Positions 48,169 to 62,860 of a stretch of DNA of 64,000 nucleotides are shown here, piece by piece (positions within the stretch are counted from its first letter, which is position 1; each line of letters opens with the position of its first letter). This DNA comes from Tanytarsus gracilentus (taxonomy: Eukaryota; Arthropoda; Insecta; Diptera; Chironomidae). The position numbers and the translations under genes were made by a program. Location: the NCBI GenBank assembly GCA_038502055.1, contig JAXRKN010000044.1, forward strand, positions 7,696,501 through 7,760,500. Direction: 5' to 3'. Below the pieces are notes generated by a model, which was given only the letters and a program-made list of their open reading frames with translations, was not told the origin of the DNA and did not search any database.

Positions 48169-51100
48169 GTATTCATAGAGTACAAGCATTACAAGGGTAA
48201 TAAGTATGTAAGTCGTCACAATAAAATTTGTCAGTATTCTAATAGAATAGAAAATGTTACTCGACCACGTGGTTCAAATTGAATTTAATCATGTCATGCA
48301 TATTGTGTAGTACACTATAAAAATATTTTCTAAATTAATATTTTCATGTGGCACTTGAGCTATTTTCAGAAAATGCGTTCATCACTTAATGAATAAAATA
48401 AATTTTTGTTGTACATAAGATTTTCAAAAATCATTTAAAGTGAAAATTTAGGAAAATTTCAATTTTTTTCTGTTTAAAATTCTCAAATTATTAAAAAGTT
48501 TTCCAATTTTATTTTTTGCATGTCATAATCATTTCTGGTAATCTTTTCATGATACTATTCCCCGCAATTTATTCCATCGTGTTTTTTCATCTCCTTGCGA
48601 AAAAGTATTTTAGTCATTGAAACTTTGTCATCGAAAAAACTAAAAATCTTCTCTCGTACTTGTGCTTCGTTTTTTTTTTGAAAAGGCATAATAAAAATAA
48701 ATTTTCCGTTAAACAAAAAAAAAATCAGCAAATAGGAGAGGAGAGAAACTAGAGGGTGCTTTATGGTTCACATTGAATTTATTACGACAAAGTGAATCTA
48801 GCGCTAAAATGGCAAAAGAAGCGTAGAAAAAAATTGCTGAACTTTCACGAACTGGAAAATATACAAAAAAGCTAGCATATACCCGAACTATAGAGGAAAT
48901 GAATTGAATTTATTTTTCTTCACAACAAAGCTCTCGAACTTAGAGGGTTGGATCGGTGCTATTCAAAATAAAACGATGGGGTGGGAAGACAGTCGTATGC
49001 ATAATTTACTGGAATTCACTTTAGACATCATTTGTTTTTGGGATTTAGGACATTACTGATGCAATAACCCTCTTGTAACTTTTAAAATCTAAAAAACACG
49101 CAACATTCACATTTTTCCTAAAAGTTTTCTCTGGTTTCCTTTCTGATAAGCGAAACTCACTTTCTTTATGGGAATAAAATGAAAATGAATTTCCTGACGC
49201 GGCCATATCGAAAAATTTAATTACACATTTCGAGTGCCTTGTGCCCCAAAGTGTGTATTACCAAAAATTTCATTTCCTTTTTCTATTACATGCATTTGCG
49301 AGGCCTCTCTCTTGCGATATTATTTGTCGTCAAAAATTTCCGGAGATTTATTGCCATGCTTGCAACGACTTTTTTAATCTAATCGCTCTTCATTGTGCGT
49401 TCCAATGTCATATTTTTTTCGCGATAAACGCTTATTTTTTTCCTCCAGACGCAATGCGTTTGATGTGTCTTTAATTGTATTAAATCATGACAATGTATTG
49501 ATGAGTAACTTCATAAAATTTAAAAAGCTTAAATTGCTGCATTTTAAAAGCTTCTTGATGCATTTTCAGAAATTCTAGCATCAAAGGTCATTCATCCATT
49601 TATGTCGATAATAATTTTTCCCCAGAAATAAATTTATTGCATAAAACTCTACCCCACACACTCTCGTACGCAGCTCGCACAAAAGACCGATCGAAAAATG
49701 AATTTGAAATGTGCTTCACGCAGACTAATGCAAAAAAAGAGAATAAAATACGAAAATAAATGCGTATACGAATGTGTGTTGATAATATTGAAAACCTCAT
49801 CTTCTTATTCTTGCTTCTACTCTCAACTAGTCTCCTTCAAAATTGATGATCTAACGCATTTTTGAAACGCAAAAAAAAATTTTCTGCTGCTTTTTATATT
49901 TTTTTATCCTCAAGCACATGGTATGGGAAGATTGGTTGGTGAATGACCAAATGATTGAAAAATTTCTAGAAAACGGGATGTGAGTTAAAGAAGTAATTAG
50001 TGACTTAAAGAGCAAAATTTTTGCGTGTTTTGCAATTTTTGATAGCCGGTATCTAAAAAATTTCAAATATTATGCTGAGAAAACCTACAAAAACTTAAAA
50101 AATAATTTCAAAAACTTTTTCTTTGGTATTAGAAATGAAAACCTAAAAAAATAGGAGACTAACGAGTAAGACGACAGATAAATACATTTAATAACAAAAA
50201 AATGAGTGGAGAAAGAGAAAGAAACTGAACTTTGAAGATAAAACGCACATACGCAGGCAGCCACAGTCGGTTCATTAACCTTTCGCATTTATTTTTGCAA
50301 GTAGCTCTAACGATGAACATATGCGGATGAATACAAGAGAGTCTTTCTTTTTCTTCTGAAATAAAACAGCGCTTGGGGTCATTTTGAGTGCGCGATCTTA
50401 GAAAAAATGACTCTTAAGCTATTTGTTTCCAAAACAAAACAAAAAGAATCACCTGACCATTATCAGAAGAAAAAATTGATTAGAAGTCTTTTGTAAGTTT
50501 ATTGGACAATCTTTCTACAGTTTTTCAGTCTTTAAAGTTTATGTATGTATGTTATCAAAACACTCACAATATGCTCAGCTACATGAACTAAAAAAATTTA
50601 TGGTGATATCGCTGGAAGTATAATACAAATTTTCTTAAGTGATTTCGATGATTTTCGTATGTTAAAAATTTTAAAATTGAATGAAATGAGAATAAAAAAG
50701 TCAAGTATAATTTTTTCACCATTTTTAACAAAATTGAGAACCCTTAATTTTAGTGGAGGTTTAAAATGGATCAAAAATGACTGGTAATAATTAAACATGA
50801 CTCAAATTTTTGTATAAAAATGTAAAAATTTGACAATTTTAAAGCAAAACAAAAATTTAAAGAAAATCCTTGCAAATTTTCATTTTTCAATAATTCATAA
50901 AACTCGCGCATATAAAAAATTCAACGCACTGGATGCCAGTGAAGTGTTAATTAAAAACAAATGTTACCGATGAAAAATTGAAAACTGCGCGCAGTTACAA
51001 TATAAATTTATTGTGTTAATTAAACTCATTTAGATGGCGGAGTCCCTTCTCTATGAATTCAAATATTGTTTGTCTGTCAGTTTTGTTTAACAATTACTAA

Positions 51101-53324
51101 TTCTTAAATTAATGCTCGTGAACTTGAACAATGGCGTTTTTATATGAACAGGAACTGCGTTATTGTGTGTATAAAGATAATTTTAGACCTTGAAACTGCA
51201 ATTTTCTGTGTATATTTGCCTCATTTTCAATTATTTCCCATTTAGTCGTTCTCTCACCACAAAAAAAAATTCAATATCACGCAACACAATTCTTCTCTTC
51301 GCATGAATATGAGCAATATGTGTGCGTCAAATGATTGCGTTTTTTCTGCTCTCCACAAAGCATTTTAAATTTTACACAAACGCATTTTTTTTCTTATTTG
51401 CTGAGGCATAAAACATATGTACAACGATCACACACATAAAACTCTCTCGCATATTTTTTCCTCGCATGGTGAATCTCCATAACTTTGCACTTTTTTTGTG
51501 CTTTAAATAAAGAATTTAAAATTTATTTTCATTAAAATTTGAATAGCCTTCAAAATATTTTCTTTGTCCTAAATGTGAAACGCAAACGTGTTTAATTAAT
51601 TGCATACAATACTAAGCGAACAACAAACAAACTCGACCAATAAATTTAAAAAAATAAATTATAAATCTTTGATTGATTGTAAGTTGAAATTGTCAACAAA
51701 TCCAGGAACACGTTTAAAAGTCAAAACAAGTCATGTGCAGCATAAGAACGATCGTTGCAGAAAAACTCCATTTTGCTTTTTTCTCCTTCTTTTTTTGTTT
51801 CGTCGTTCTCTACCGCTCATTCGCACAACTTCAAGATTATTTTTCATTTTCTGCGTTTCGCAGGCAATTGAAGAAGAAGAAAAGCTGCACAAAAATGATC
51901 TTTTTGCTTCAGCGCAAAGTCAAAATGACGAAACCTGTTTAGAGCTTCTAAATTATATTTTTTACTCTTCTATTCTTGATCTTCTCTTATATTTCGCATA
52001 TTCTATTTCTCTCTATGCGCACAGAAAAAAGAATTATAGAGTGAGGAGAGTCAACAGCAATAAGAAGAAGAAGTGAATTTTTTGCTATTTTAAACACGCG
52101 TGTGTGTGTCGCAATGATAGAATGCTTTTTTGATCTTTAACAATTTAAAATGTTGAAACTTGATTTTTGAATTGAAAATTATAAAATTTGATTAATTCAC
52201 TGCATGAAAAAACACTTAAAAATTTAAATGAAAAATTTAAAGGGAATTAATAAAAAATTACAGGTGAAGTTTCGAAAGCCCTTGAAAAAGCACGCACACA
52301 GTGAATTTATAATTTTATAGGAAAGTAAAAACCCTAAATTCTATCAAATCTATTCTCGCGAAGCACCACTACGACAGCGGCATTTAAATGAGCAGCGAGC
52401 GATTTATAAAAAATTATTTTTGTCTTTCGAAGACCTTTTTCAATGTCGAAATACTTAAAAACGCATTTTTTTCTTCTTCAAAAACTGAACATGTGTGTAG
52501 AAAATGTACGCATTCGAATTTATACACGACTCAAAATAGAAACTGCAAAATGTCACTGCTGTCTAGAATATCAAGTACACACTTCCTACCTCAAACTTAT
52601 CTCGTCTAATCGCACAAACGCATTAAAGATCATTTTTTGACATTTCAAAAAAATAAAGTTTATACCTACAGGCATTTCCTGATTTCAGATTACCAGATAT
52701 AATTTTTTTTTGGGTACGTTGTCGTCGCACACATGAAACGCACTCATGCAAGCTCTCTTTCGTTTGTGTGTTGGAGAGCCAAAGAAGAAAAAATGTAATT
52801 GCCAACTGCGAAAATATTTACTCATTAAATAAAAGCGACCCACGCAAAATACATCAAGATGAAAATACACGCACTCACACACACAATTTTGATGATGCCG
52901 ATATATGAAAATCACACTTGTATATCAAAAGGTTTATGTCTTCCCTTTTCGACTTCAAGCGGGAAGCTTTTCTCAAAAAAGAGATTTAAATCAAACTTCA
53001 AAAAGCTCTCGTAGTTTGCCTTAAAGCTCTTGAATAAAAAACCGCAAATTCCATCGCTGAGCCTAGCAACACATTTTCGAATATTCTAGCGCTAATAAGC
53101 CCTTAAATTTTTTTTAATTAATCATCATTTTATCTTTACATTCGGCTCTTGATTCCCAACCTTTGAGGTGCGTGAAATAAATTACATTACAATGGCAAAA
53201 AAACTTACATATTACGAATCGTATTGTGTATGAGATTGGCTTTGGTAACTAACAACTCTTTTATGGATGAAAACAAAATCAAATTATAAAATCATCGATG
53301 TGTGATATTTAAAGTAGAAGATGA
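48169..53324. other. Gene-free AT-rich region
   Basis: About 5 kb contains no supportable gene or RNA. The 158-codon ORF at 51600-52076 is composed of AT-driven Lys/Phe/Leu runs and is not credible. Dispersed TGTGCGT/ACGCACA words continue here. Confidence 0.55.
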
Positions 53325-53332
53325 ATATTTTA

Positions 53333-53550
53333 CCAATTTAAACCACTCCAATCACTCGACCGCTCATATTAATCCTCATCGTTCAGATTAAAAACCAATC
53401 GACTCGATCTTCATCTTAAAAACCCAATCACTCGGTCGGTTCGACCATTAAAAAACGCAATCGACTCATCGGTTCGTCTTTCCTTTTTGGCCAATCGACT
53501 CTAAGAGTCGACTCACTCACTCGACTCAAATGAATCGGTTTAAATCCCTG
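53333..53550. mobile_element. Degenerate hAT-like MITE
   Basis: A GC-richer 218 bp island. On the minus strand it begins CAGGGATTTAAACCGATTCA, and the other end carries AATTTAAACC in inverted orientation, a decayed terminal repeat. The flanks ATATTTTA (53325-53332) and ATATTTTC (53551-53558) are a 7-of-8 match for an 8 bp duplication. The interior repeats CAATCGACTC/CAATCACTCG words about every 40-50 bp. Confidence 0.5.
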
Positions 53551-56500
53551 ATATTTTCGTGTGTTTAATCTTACAAACCTAATTGAGAAGTTGAAAATTA
53601 ACTTGAGCATTTTCGTAGTTGAATTAAAATGTTTTTACATTTTACAACACTTAAAAGGGATTGGAGGCAGACATGAGAAAATTTTTTATTTGAAATTCGA
53701 ATTCTTTTGGTGATATTAAAGATTTTAAAATTTAAAAATATTTTTAAGCCATTGAGAAAAAAATTGAATTTTAAAATATTTCCTAACGTATTTAAATGTT
53801 TTAAATTTCTTGAGCATTTATCAAAGAAAGCTTAAAACTTAAAATAAAATTTAAATTTTTTTGATTCTAAACAAAATTGCAATTTGAAAAAACTTTAGCT
53901 TAAATCGCGTAAAAATTCCTAGAATTTTGTATTTAAACTTTTTAAATTTTTTTAATCATCTATCAAAAAAAGCTTTCATGTCTGTCTCCTCACCAGCTAT
54001 TAATAAAAGGTGTTTACATCGAAAATTACACATTCTTTACACCCAAAAAATTCTTGCTAAATTTTTGAACATTAAAATTGAAGTTGATTACATTCTGACC
54101 CCATCATGCGAGTTCCACAAAATTCATCAACTTTTATTAGAATTATTTATTCAAATGGCGGTTTGTAAATTGCATTTTTTTATAATATCCAAACAAAATC
54201 ACTCGAACCATGTGTCAATTGCGTAAATGTAATTAAACTTTGATTGCCCATTGTGAGGAGATGGAGAACCATTAAAATGTCTGCGGATAGCTATGGAGAA
54301 TATAAAGAAGGAAGCATAAACGCGTGTGCTTGCCAATTCAACACACAACAACGCAGGAGTGTTTTCAAAATCTCGACAAATTGCCTGCAATAAGCACACA
54401 TGTAAGAGTGGAATATTTCAAGAGAAAAAAAATTGGAGAATAGGCAAACTAAAAAGAGTTCTAGAATGCGCGATGAGATCATCAACAACTAACGATCGTG
54501 CGATTTTTTGCACCATACAATGCCAGCGAGATCTATTCTCATATTACTGCGTCTTATTCTTATACTCAATTCTGCTATTTTGGCCTCAACAACATCGTGC
54601 GTTTAGAGGTGAACTTTGCTATGCTAGAGCGAGACGGAAATGCTTTGCAAATGGACACACTCGCACCAAGTTCAATGTGATATTGAGGACAATTAAATTC
54701 TAACAAAATTGAAAATACAAATAATTAGCATTTTTTTTCAATTATGCAACGCAATATTGAAATTTGGTTGTTTTTCACTTAATAACCTAATTAATTAGCA
54801 AGTGCCATAGTGACTCGAAAGGAAATGCGAAAAACATCGAAATTTAAATTTAAATCCTGCAGCTCGTTTAAAAATATCATGACAAATTTTGATGGTTCAA
54901 TGCTAGAAATAATGATTTGTATTCAAATTGCTGCTGTTTAACAGCAACTAAAATACATGCACGCAGAGATAAAAACAATTTTTGTCATTTCGGTGCGATT
55001 GAAGCTTTTTTAAATCTTTTCAATGTATTTGTGGTGCTTCGACAAAAAACTCAATTTAACTTTTTTTAAAGCTTAGAATAGAATCAGAAAAAATCTTTTC
55101 AATGTCATATTTTTGTGCGAGTACACACGATCAGCACATTGCATAATGATGTCATAATCAGCAACAGCGATGGCGGATAGGAATAAAGAAAATATTGCTT
55201 TGACTCATTTGGCATGGATTATTGCCTTGCGAAGTTGCGAAGACTCAATGCAAAAAAGAATCTCGGCGCCCTCATAAAGCTTCATTTTCTTTCTTTTTTT
55301 ACTCAACTTCATATCCTTCCTCACTTTATATATATGTGTGCTTGTAACTCGAATAAAGAAAAGCTCTATAGTCAATGAACACAGCAACGATAGTTTGAAA
55401 AAGTTTTTCCTTGTTTTCAGTTTCCTTTTTTGTCATTTCTCTTTTATCGACCTCACATGTATTATGAGCACAAATTTATTTGCCTTAAATAGGTCCATTT
55501 CTTGGCGCACAGTAATGTATGAGTGGCGGCAACAGTGACATGAGTAAAAAGTCACTGATTATTGACTTTTAGAAATTTACGTAAGAAATAAAAATAAATT
55601 TGATGATTAGCTAAATCATAAAAATTAGTTTTTAAGTTGTTAAAAATGTGAAAATCGTCAATCACTCGATAATTATTAATTCTTACAGATTTAAATTCCT
55701 AATTCAATAAATTAAATTAAATTAAATTGTATCAAAATTGAATTAAATTTCAATTTTTAAAAAATAAATAAATAATTCACAACAAAAATGATTTTTTTTA
55801 CAAAAATATTAACATTTTTGGACCTTAAAATATTTCACATATTCAATTTTTTATGATGCTGTCGAAAAACTCAAACAACACTCACCACGTGATGCTGAGA
55901 AGAAGAAACCCATTAGGTATGATAATTAGAAAACGTCATTCCAATCTCCACATAGATCTATCCTGCAAACAATGCGAATGTGATAGAGAACAATAAAAAT
56001 AGCACCATTCACCTTTTTTCTTCTCTCGCTCGAAGACAACAAAATTCTTGACGAACGAATAGAAAAGAGGGACCTGTTGATTATCATTATAATTTTTTTG
56101 CAAGCCAGCAAGCATCGCGTTAATTCTCTATTCAATCTTACATACACTTTTCAAAGAATATCTTAGAAAATAGCATATGACGATCATGATGAGGCAACAC
56201 ACACTCGAATAGCCAAAATATATTCTAGTTTGAATGTGTATAGTGCAATAAGATTAACGACCGCTTCGCTTCTAAGGTTATTCAAGTCAAACGAATTTGT
56301 TGCTGTTGCGCTAGAACGTGTATTAGAAGTTCTAAGCACACACTGTGTGTAGTGTGCGTTTTATACATATATACGATCATTCCAAAAAAGCAATAGAAAA
56401 GTTGAATTTACTTGCGTCGTTGCAAAAAAAGAACCTAGCATTCATTAGGAGAACTCGATGATGTTGGTGGTGGTGTGAGAGAATGAAATAGAAAATCCGC

Positions 56501-59500
56501 CTAGCATGAGAAGGCGAGAAATAATAATAATTGCATAAATATTTGGCAGCAACAACAACCGCGGCAGTAAAATGGCAAATAATAATAACGACATTGTGCT
56601 TAGGAGCGGAGAGTGGAGTCAATGTACCTTCCAATGCTAGAATTTGCTGCGCGTGTTTCCTGGTTGCGACCTGGCATCAATATGATGTCGAACGCATATA
56701 GCATACGCTTGTTCACGCAGAGCAATAAGGAAGCAATAAATAATCGGTGATGCAAGAATTCACTCGAAAAGTCAAAAGAGTCTAAAAGATGAGTAAAGCT
56801 AGAAAAAATCTTTGGTTGCTAACGCGATTGCAAATTAATACATGCTAATGTTATTAGTAGTTCACGCATACACACACACTTTAACACGCATTTATTTTTT
56901 TATTTCGATAGCTTTTCAAGGTTATTCTACTTCATCTTAGCGTATCATGGCTATAACACAATTTTTTAGATTTTTTATTTTAAAAATTCAATATTATCCT
57001 CTTATGAAATTTAAAACATTTTTTTTATAAAAAACATCATTTCATGAAATGTTTTCAATCCGAACAAAATATTGCATTTATAAACTATTCTTTAATTAAT
57101 TTTTTAAAAAATATAAAAATTTATGCAATTTAAAAACATAAAAAAAAATTAAATGGATAAAATTAAACATAAGTTAATAAATTTATTTACAAGCATGTAT
57201 AAAATTATTTAAACTTATTTACTTTAAATATACTATAATACCATTTACGTTCTTTTATACACTAAATTTTTATTATCTGAAATAAATGTTTTTAATTTAA
57301 TTCTAAAGCATAACTAATATACTAATATAAATTGCTTGATAAATTAAAATATAATCTTATTTACTTGTATATAGTAAATTTATATAATTACTATTTACAA
57401 GTAAATAAACCTTTATATAAAGGAAGAAAAAATTATGCTTTTTATATAAAATTTCATCAAATTGTTAAAGTGATTATAAATTTACATAATCTTATCTTAT
57501 AAGTTTCTAACCCCAAGAAAGAATTAAACATTAATCCTTAAAGTTATCTAAACAGTTAACTCACAATGCTAAAATCATAATGTTTTGATGTCACTGCAAA
57601 TTGTTTTTTATTTACTTTATGATATGTTTTTGACATTTCTAATTTCCTCATTTGATATTTTTACCATCGACTCTTTAAAAAAAATGTTTATAAAAAAATG
57701 AAAATTTAAAGACTTTTGTCCGTTAGAATTGATTGAATTTGACTCCCTCTTCTTTATAGACATTTGAAGGGCCAACATAATATTTACAAATGCGAGTTCA
57801 CATATCGTTTCGTATCTACGTTTACTCACGGCAAAAAAAATTCCACCCTACACCCCTCAATTTTTTCTCGTTTTCAATCGAAGCTCCACCATTCTCTTCT
57901 TTTTTTCGCAACCGATATATTTCACCGTTCACAATTTTTTTTTCTCGGACGACTCGGATCAATAAAACATTCTATTTTTTATATGGATATATGTCGTGTG
58001 TGCACAAAAAAGTCTCTTTGTTGTTACTGCTTTCCTGCACACACAGGTTCTCTCTATATGTGCGTCGAGTAATGGCGGATATGGCGAATGGTATATTCGA
58101 TAGAGAGAAAGAGTGAGTTGTTCATCATCATGTTTGCTCAACCAGTTCACTGAATTTATCCTCTTCGAGATATCCTTGTTTTTAATCTCTAATCGAAGCT
58201 ACTCCTCTCTCTTTCTCTGTCCCCATCAAATACACGCAGAGCATTCGAAATTAATCGAAATATACTCACATATATGTGCTTGTGCACCATCAACATCGAC
58301 GCCATAGTGCGTATGAAGTGAACAGAAAAAAAGTCAAACGAGCAAATATCGATGATGATACATTTCAATTTTAGACGACAAACACTGGAGAGAATGAGAA
58401 GGCGGAATTTGTGAGATGACAAGAAATCGAATCGCAAAAGGGATTCTGAAAATTTATTAAAAGCCGTTTTTAATTAATTTAAAAGAAAAAATCTTTTAGT
58501 ATGATTTTTTATGATTAGTTAAGGAACTTCAACGACTGACGCCAAATTATAAGCAAAAGTAGACAATTTTTAAACATTTGCAAGATTAAAGCTTTCAAAT
58601 TGTGGTGACGACGAAATAAAAAGAAAATCTAATTATTCTCGAAAGATTCAATTGTATAAAAAAGCATGTGCAGACGAGTTTAGAAAAAAAAATAGTTAAT
58701 TTTCAACAAAAGAACTCGATGTGTGCAGAATTACTGTTTTTTGCATGTGTTTGTGTAGATCGTGTATTAGACATTTTAGAGGAGTTTCAAGGTTTCTTGA
58801 GGTTCTTGCACTTTCAGTGATTCGATGAACTTTTGCATTTATCTTTCTCCTCTATTCTGACGCTATCCTAGCAAGAATTTAAACACGGATGCTCATAGAA
58901 ATCAAAATAAAAGTTTCCTCAAACAATTTTCAAGACTTTTTTTTAATGAACTTTCTCTTGCCTTTTCTCAATTTCAATTGACGCTAACGAGATGTGAGAG
59001 GTAAAAAATTTATTAGCCCACACAAATAAACGTAAAATGTCATAAAAATCACATATCAGGAGGAAAACGAGATCAGAATTTCCAATGACGCCATCCAATC
59101 TGAAAAAAGAGAATGTGGAACATGGAGGCAATTTTAAAAATGATAATTACATAGGAAAAGTCTTCATGTGCACACATTGCCTCGTGCGTGTGAGTGTAAA
59201 TCTGGGTTTATGGAGCGAGAAATGGGAAATTTCCCAGGAACTCCCCGAAGGCATTACTAAAAACAGATGTTAAATTAGCGTACGAATGTGTCTGCAAAGG
59301 AAATTTTTCGTCATATAGCATTTCTAATGACGATGTGCTCTGCCTGATTATGACAAAATTCATGACTCTGAGTGCTTTTTGCTATTTCACACACATTTTC
59401 ACATATCACATGTGCACGTCATATCTCTTCGAAGTTACTTGTGCTTTTTGCGAAAAGCTCTTCGAGATTTAAGTTCAAAAGCATATTTTTAATAAAAAAA

Positions 59501-60377
59501 AATTAAGGAGGCATCTTTTTTATGGTTTCAACCTCGTTAATTTCCTCGCAAATTCTCCTATTAATTATTTCAATTATAGTCAAGCGTGCTAGATTTTTTC
59601 TCTCTCTTCTCCCTTCATTTACTAACTTCGCCCTAAACCATTTAATTATTTTTTCCTCATAGGCAGCAACTTAAGCTATTGTTAAACGCTGTTTGTTCCG
59701 CTCATCACAAAGAAAGCGAACGAAAGTTTTCCCCATCCATTCGATTGAAAAGCGAGAGCAGTAAAAAAAGAAAATTGGAAGCGAAGAAGAGAAAAACTTT
59801 TTTTTGTGCAAGGATGATGATGAGTGCCTATATTTTAGTGATTAACATGAAACGTTTTGCTTCGGTCTTTTCCACCTGACACGCTACTGTCGCTTCTAAA
59901 TGAGCAGAATTAAATGATTTTATAGCCGAAAGGATCTTCGTGGAGGATGACCATCTGATTTGGTTGTTGAGGCAGTAGGGGATTTTTAAAAGTATCTTAA
60001 GAACTTTAAGAGTTTTCACTCCTTGTATTCTAATATTTAAATTTAAGGATTTTATATGAATTTTCTGATCTTCTTGATTTTTTAATAAAATAATTTTTTC
60101 TTCTAAATGTTTCGTTTTGTATAAAATTCAAGATGGTCAGCCTTTCTAGATAATTAAGACAAAAAAAATTCCTTTTGATGCTGTAGACCATTATCACTGA
60201 ATTTATATAAATTTAATAAACAATTTTTAATTGTGGGATTTCATCATGAACCAAAATTAAATTTATTAAATTTTATTTTTAGTATAAAGTTCAATATATG
60301 AGTAAATTTAATCCACCCACTCTTGGCCACTCTTCTATAATTTCTTCTTTTTTTTGAGAACATAAAGAAGTAAAGGA

Positions 60378-60514
60378 CCAATTTAATTTCAAATGAAAAA
60401 AGGCATGGAGGCTACACTCGTGAAATTATTCGTTCACTCTGAAATCCTCCAGCCACATGTTCAATTGAAGGATGTAGTCTTTCTCTTTCATGCCATTTCA
60501 GAAAGTTAATTTGG
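60378..60514. repeat. Imperfect inverted repeat / structured segment
   Basis: CCAATTTAATTTC (60378) pairs with GAAAGTTAATTTGG (60501) and GGCATG (60402) with CATGCC (60489). Between them, GGAGG...CCTCC encloses GTGAA...TTCAC. The stem is broken by bulges, so this may be a foldback, a structured RNA or coincidence. Confidence 0.3.
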
Positions 60515-61230
60515 TTTTCCGCTTCTCATCGTCCATAATTTCGTTTCCAATTTTTTACTCTTGAATTGTTTTTGAAATTCAACCTCTCTATATGTCGTTG
60601 AGCTACCAATAGAAAAAATGTCAAAGATAAAGCCTTTAATTTTCCTCTTCCTTTCTCCCTCTCCGGTCATCTACCACATCTGGACATGGGAGTTAACAAG
60701 GAATGGCCATTTGATGTTGAACTACATTAAAATTTTACATTCCTCGTGAAATTTCGAAAGAATTTACTTTGTAACTTTATTTAAAAAGTGGCGAGGGTAA
60801 AAATGTTCTTCCACCTCGTTGAGGAGGGAAGAATCCGTTGATGTATTAAATGGCATCAAGAAATCAAAATGCCTCGTCGAGTGGAAATTCTCCTCTCGGA
60901 CGAAAAGAATTTTTTAACGTCAATGGTGTGCCATCGAAAATCAATTCGAATTGAAAATTAATTAATTGATTCGAGAGAAGCAGAATGGCAGAAATAAGAG
61001 GAGAGGAAAATATTCGATGAGTATCAATGAGCTTTCTTTGCCTTGAAATCTTTTTGATTACATTTTTTTCTGCGCTCGCAATCTCATCACTTCGCATTCG
61101 CTTGTCATCAGTGATGTTGAGCAACAACAATGCCGCTGCGCAATGAAGAAATTGAATTTCAATTTTTTTTTTATTACTCGATGAAGAATTTTTTTTCTCC
61201 CCGCACTTCCAAAAATGAGATATCATTAGC

Positions 61231-61249
61231 GTGTGTGTGTGTGTGTGTG
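61231..61249. repeat. (GT)n microsatellite
   Basis: An uninterrupted GT run of 19 bases. Confidence 0.95.
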
Positions 61250-62843
61250 CCACGCAGCTTTTTCGTGCATTGTAAAAGAGCTTCGTTTCTATGAAGCGCT
61301 CTAGGAGAGAGAGAACACAACGAGCTTATTCAAGGTCGAGGTTCGTTGCACTTTCTTTACTAGCTAGGTATTTTTTGTTCACATAATCAAATTTATTTCT
61401 TTTTTTTGGCAAAAAAGAAGAACGAGAAGAAAAGAGTGAGTGAGGTTGCGATGAACTTTGCACAACACGAACATCATCATCTAGCATTCTAGCATTTATT
61501 TTGTAAAACTCATTATTGTTGGTTTAGAAAGTTTAGAGGGTGGCAAGCCGCCACTTAGAGATTTTTATTAAATGATAATTTTTATTAACTTTTGTAATTT
61601 TTCTGAGGACTTTTGTTATTTTTCTCCATTTATTTAATAATGGACAGTCATGTGAAACCATAAATAATTTAAAATAACGCTGCGTTACATACAAACAATC
61701 GAACAAACAATCTTAGACAATTATAAAAATTCTTCCACCGCTCACTCCCTCTCCATGTTTCTCTTTTCAACTATTTTCGTGTGAGCTATTTTGCCTGTTA
61801 AAGAAAAACTTTAAGCGCAATTAGAAAATATTTTGCAAATCAATTTACATCTCACATTTTTTTATGACGAAATAATAAGAAACTAGTTAGATGAGTAATA
61901 TCTTGACAATTACTATTGCATGCACATGTGGCACGCTGACACAATTTGAAATATTTTAATGATATTCAATATGCGCAGCAACGATAATGAGGGACTTGGA
62001 TATGTAAATTTTTTTCTTTACCATACACGCACAAATTGAATCACCCTTTGGTTGCACTTAAAATTCAGTATTTACGCATTTCATTGTAAAGAATTGTTTT
62101 CTATAGTTATGTACGACAATTTTGACATCATTTCTTTGAAATATTTCACGTTGATTTTTCGAAAAATTCAAGTAAATTTAAATAATTTTTAATTGCATCT
62201 AAATAAATTTTAAAACCACAAATCAACCGGCAAAAAGAAGTAAGATGATTTAAAAAACATTAAAAAAATTACCATAAACATCCTAGAGAGAGACAAGAAA
62301 GAGTGACAAATTTATGCAAAGCATCAGAAAACACCATGAAAATATTTTCTTGTATGTTTACTGCTGAAGCATGAAAGAGAGGAAAAATGAAGTGTGAAAG
62401 GAAAAATAAGACGAGAAAGGATGAGTGATACGCAAATTTATGCGTTCGTTTGTTTGTTATGTAGTTTCATGCATCCTGTTCCAACACATCCGAACTCAAC
62501 CAACAGAAGAAGAAAAAAGTATGAGTAAATAGCCTCGAGAAAAAGAAGAAATTTTCGTTCGTTGTACGGCGACGTATTATTGACAATAGAAAATTTGTAG
62601 AGAGGAAGGAAGGAATATGACAACATGAGAAAAACAAAGGACTGTCAGTGGATCTATCGTCTAAAAGATGAAATCACCACCCCACACCGTATCGACATTG
62701 TTTTGACTTTTTTTTTTATCAGGCGGCGATGCCATAAAACTCATAAACTTTATTGTTGCTCGATTTTTATTGGGGACTTTTTATTATCTTATTTATATGC
62801 ACTTGGGTTAAATAAAAATCAACCCCTCAAGACGGCGGAAAAA

Positions 62844-62860
62844 TGTGTGTGTGTGTGTGT
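62844..62860. repeat. (TG)n microsatellite
   Basis: An uninterrupted TG run of 17 bases. Confidence 0.95.

Noticed and set aside
51600..52076. 158-codon plus-strand ORF
   Set aside because: Its composition is AT-driven (Lys/Phe/Leu runs). It shows no domain, no splice context and no conservation clue.
53420..53460. GGTTCGACC as a tRNA B-box-like word
   Set aside because: No A box, acceptor stem or cloverleaf surrounds it, and it lies in the repetitive MITE. No tRNA gene was found in the window.
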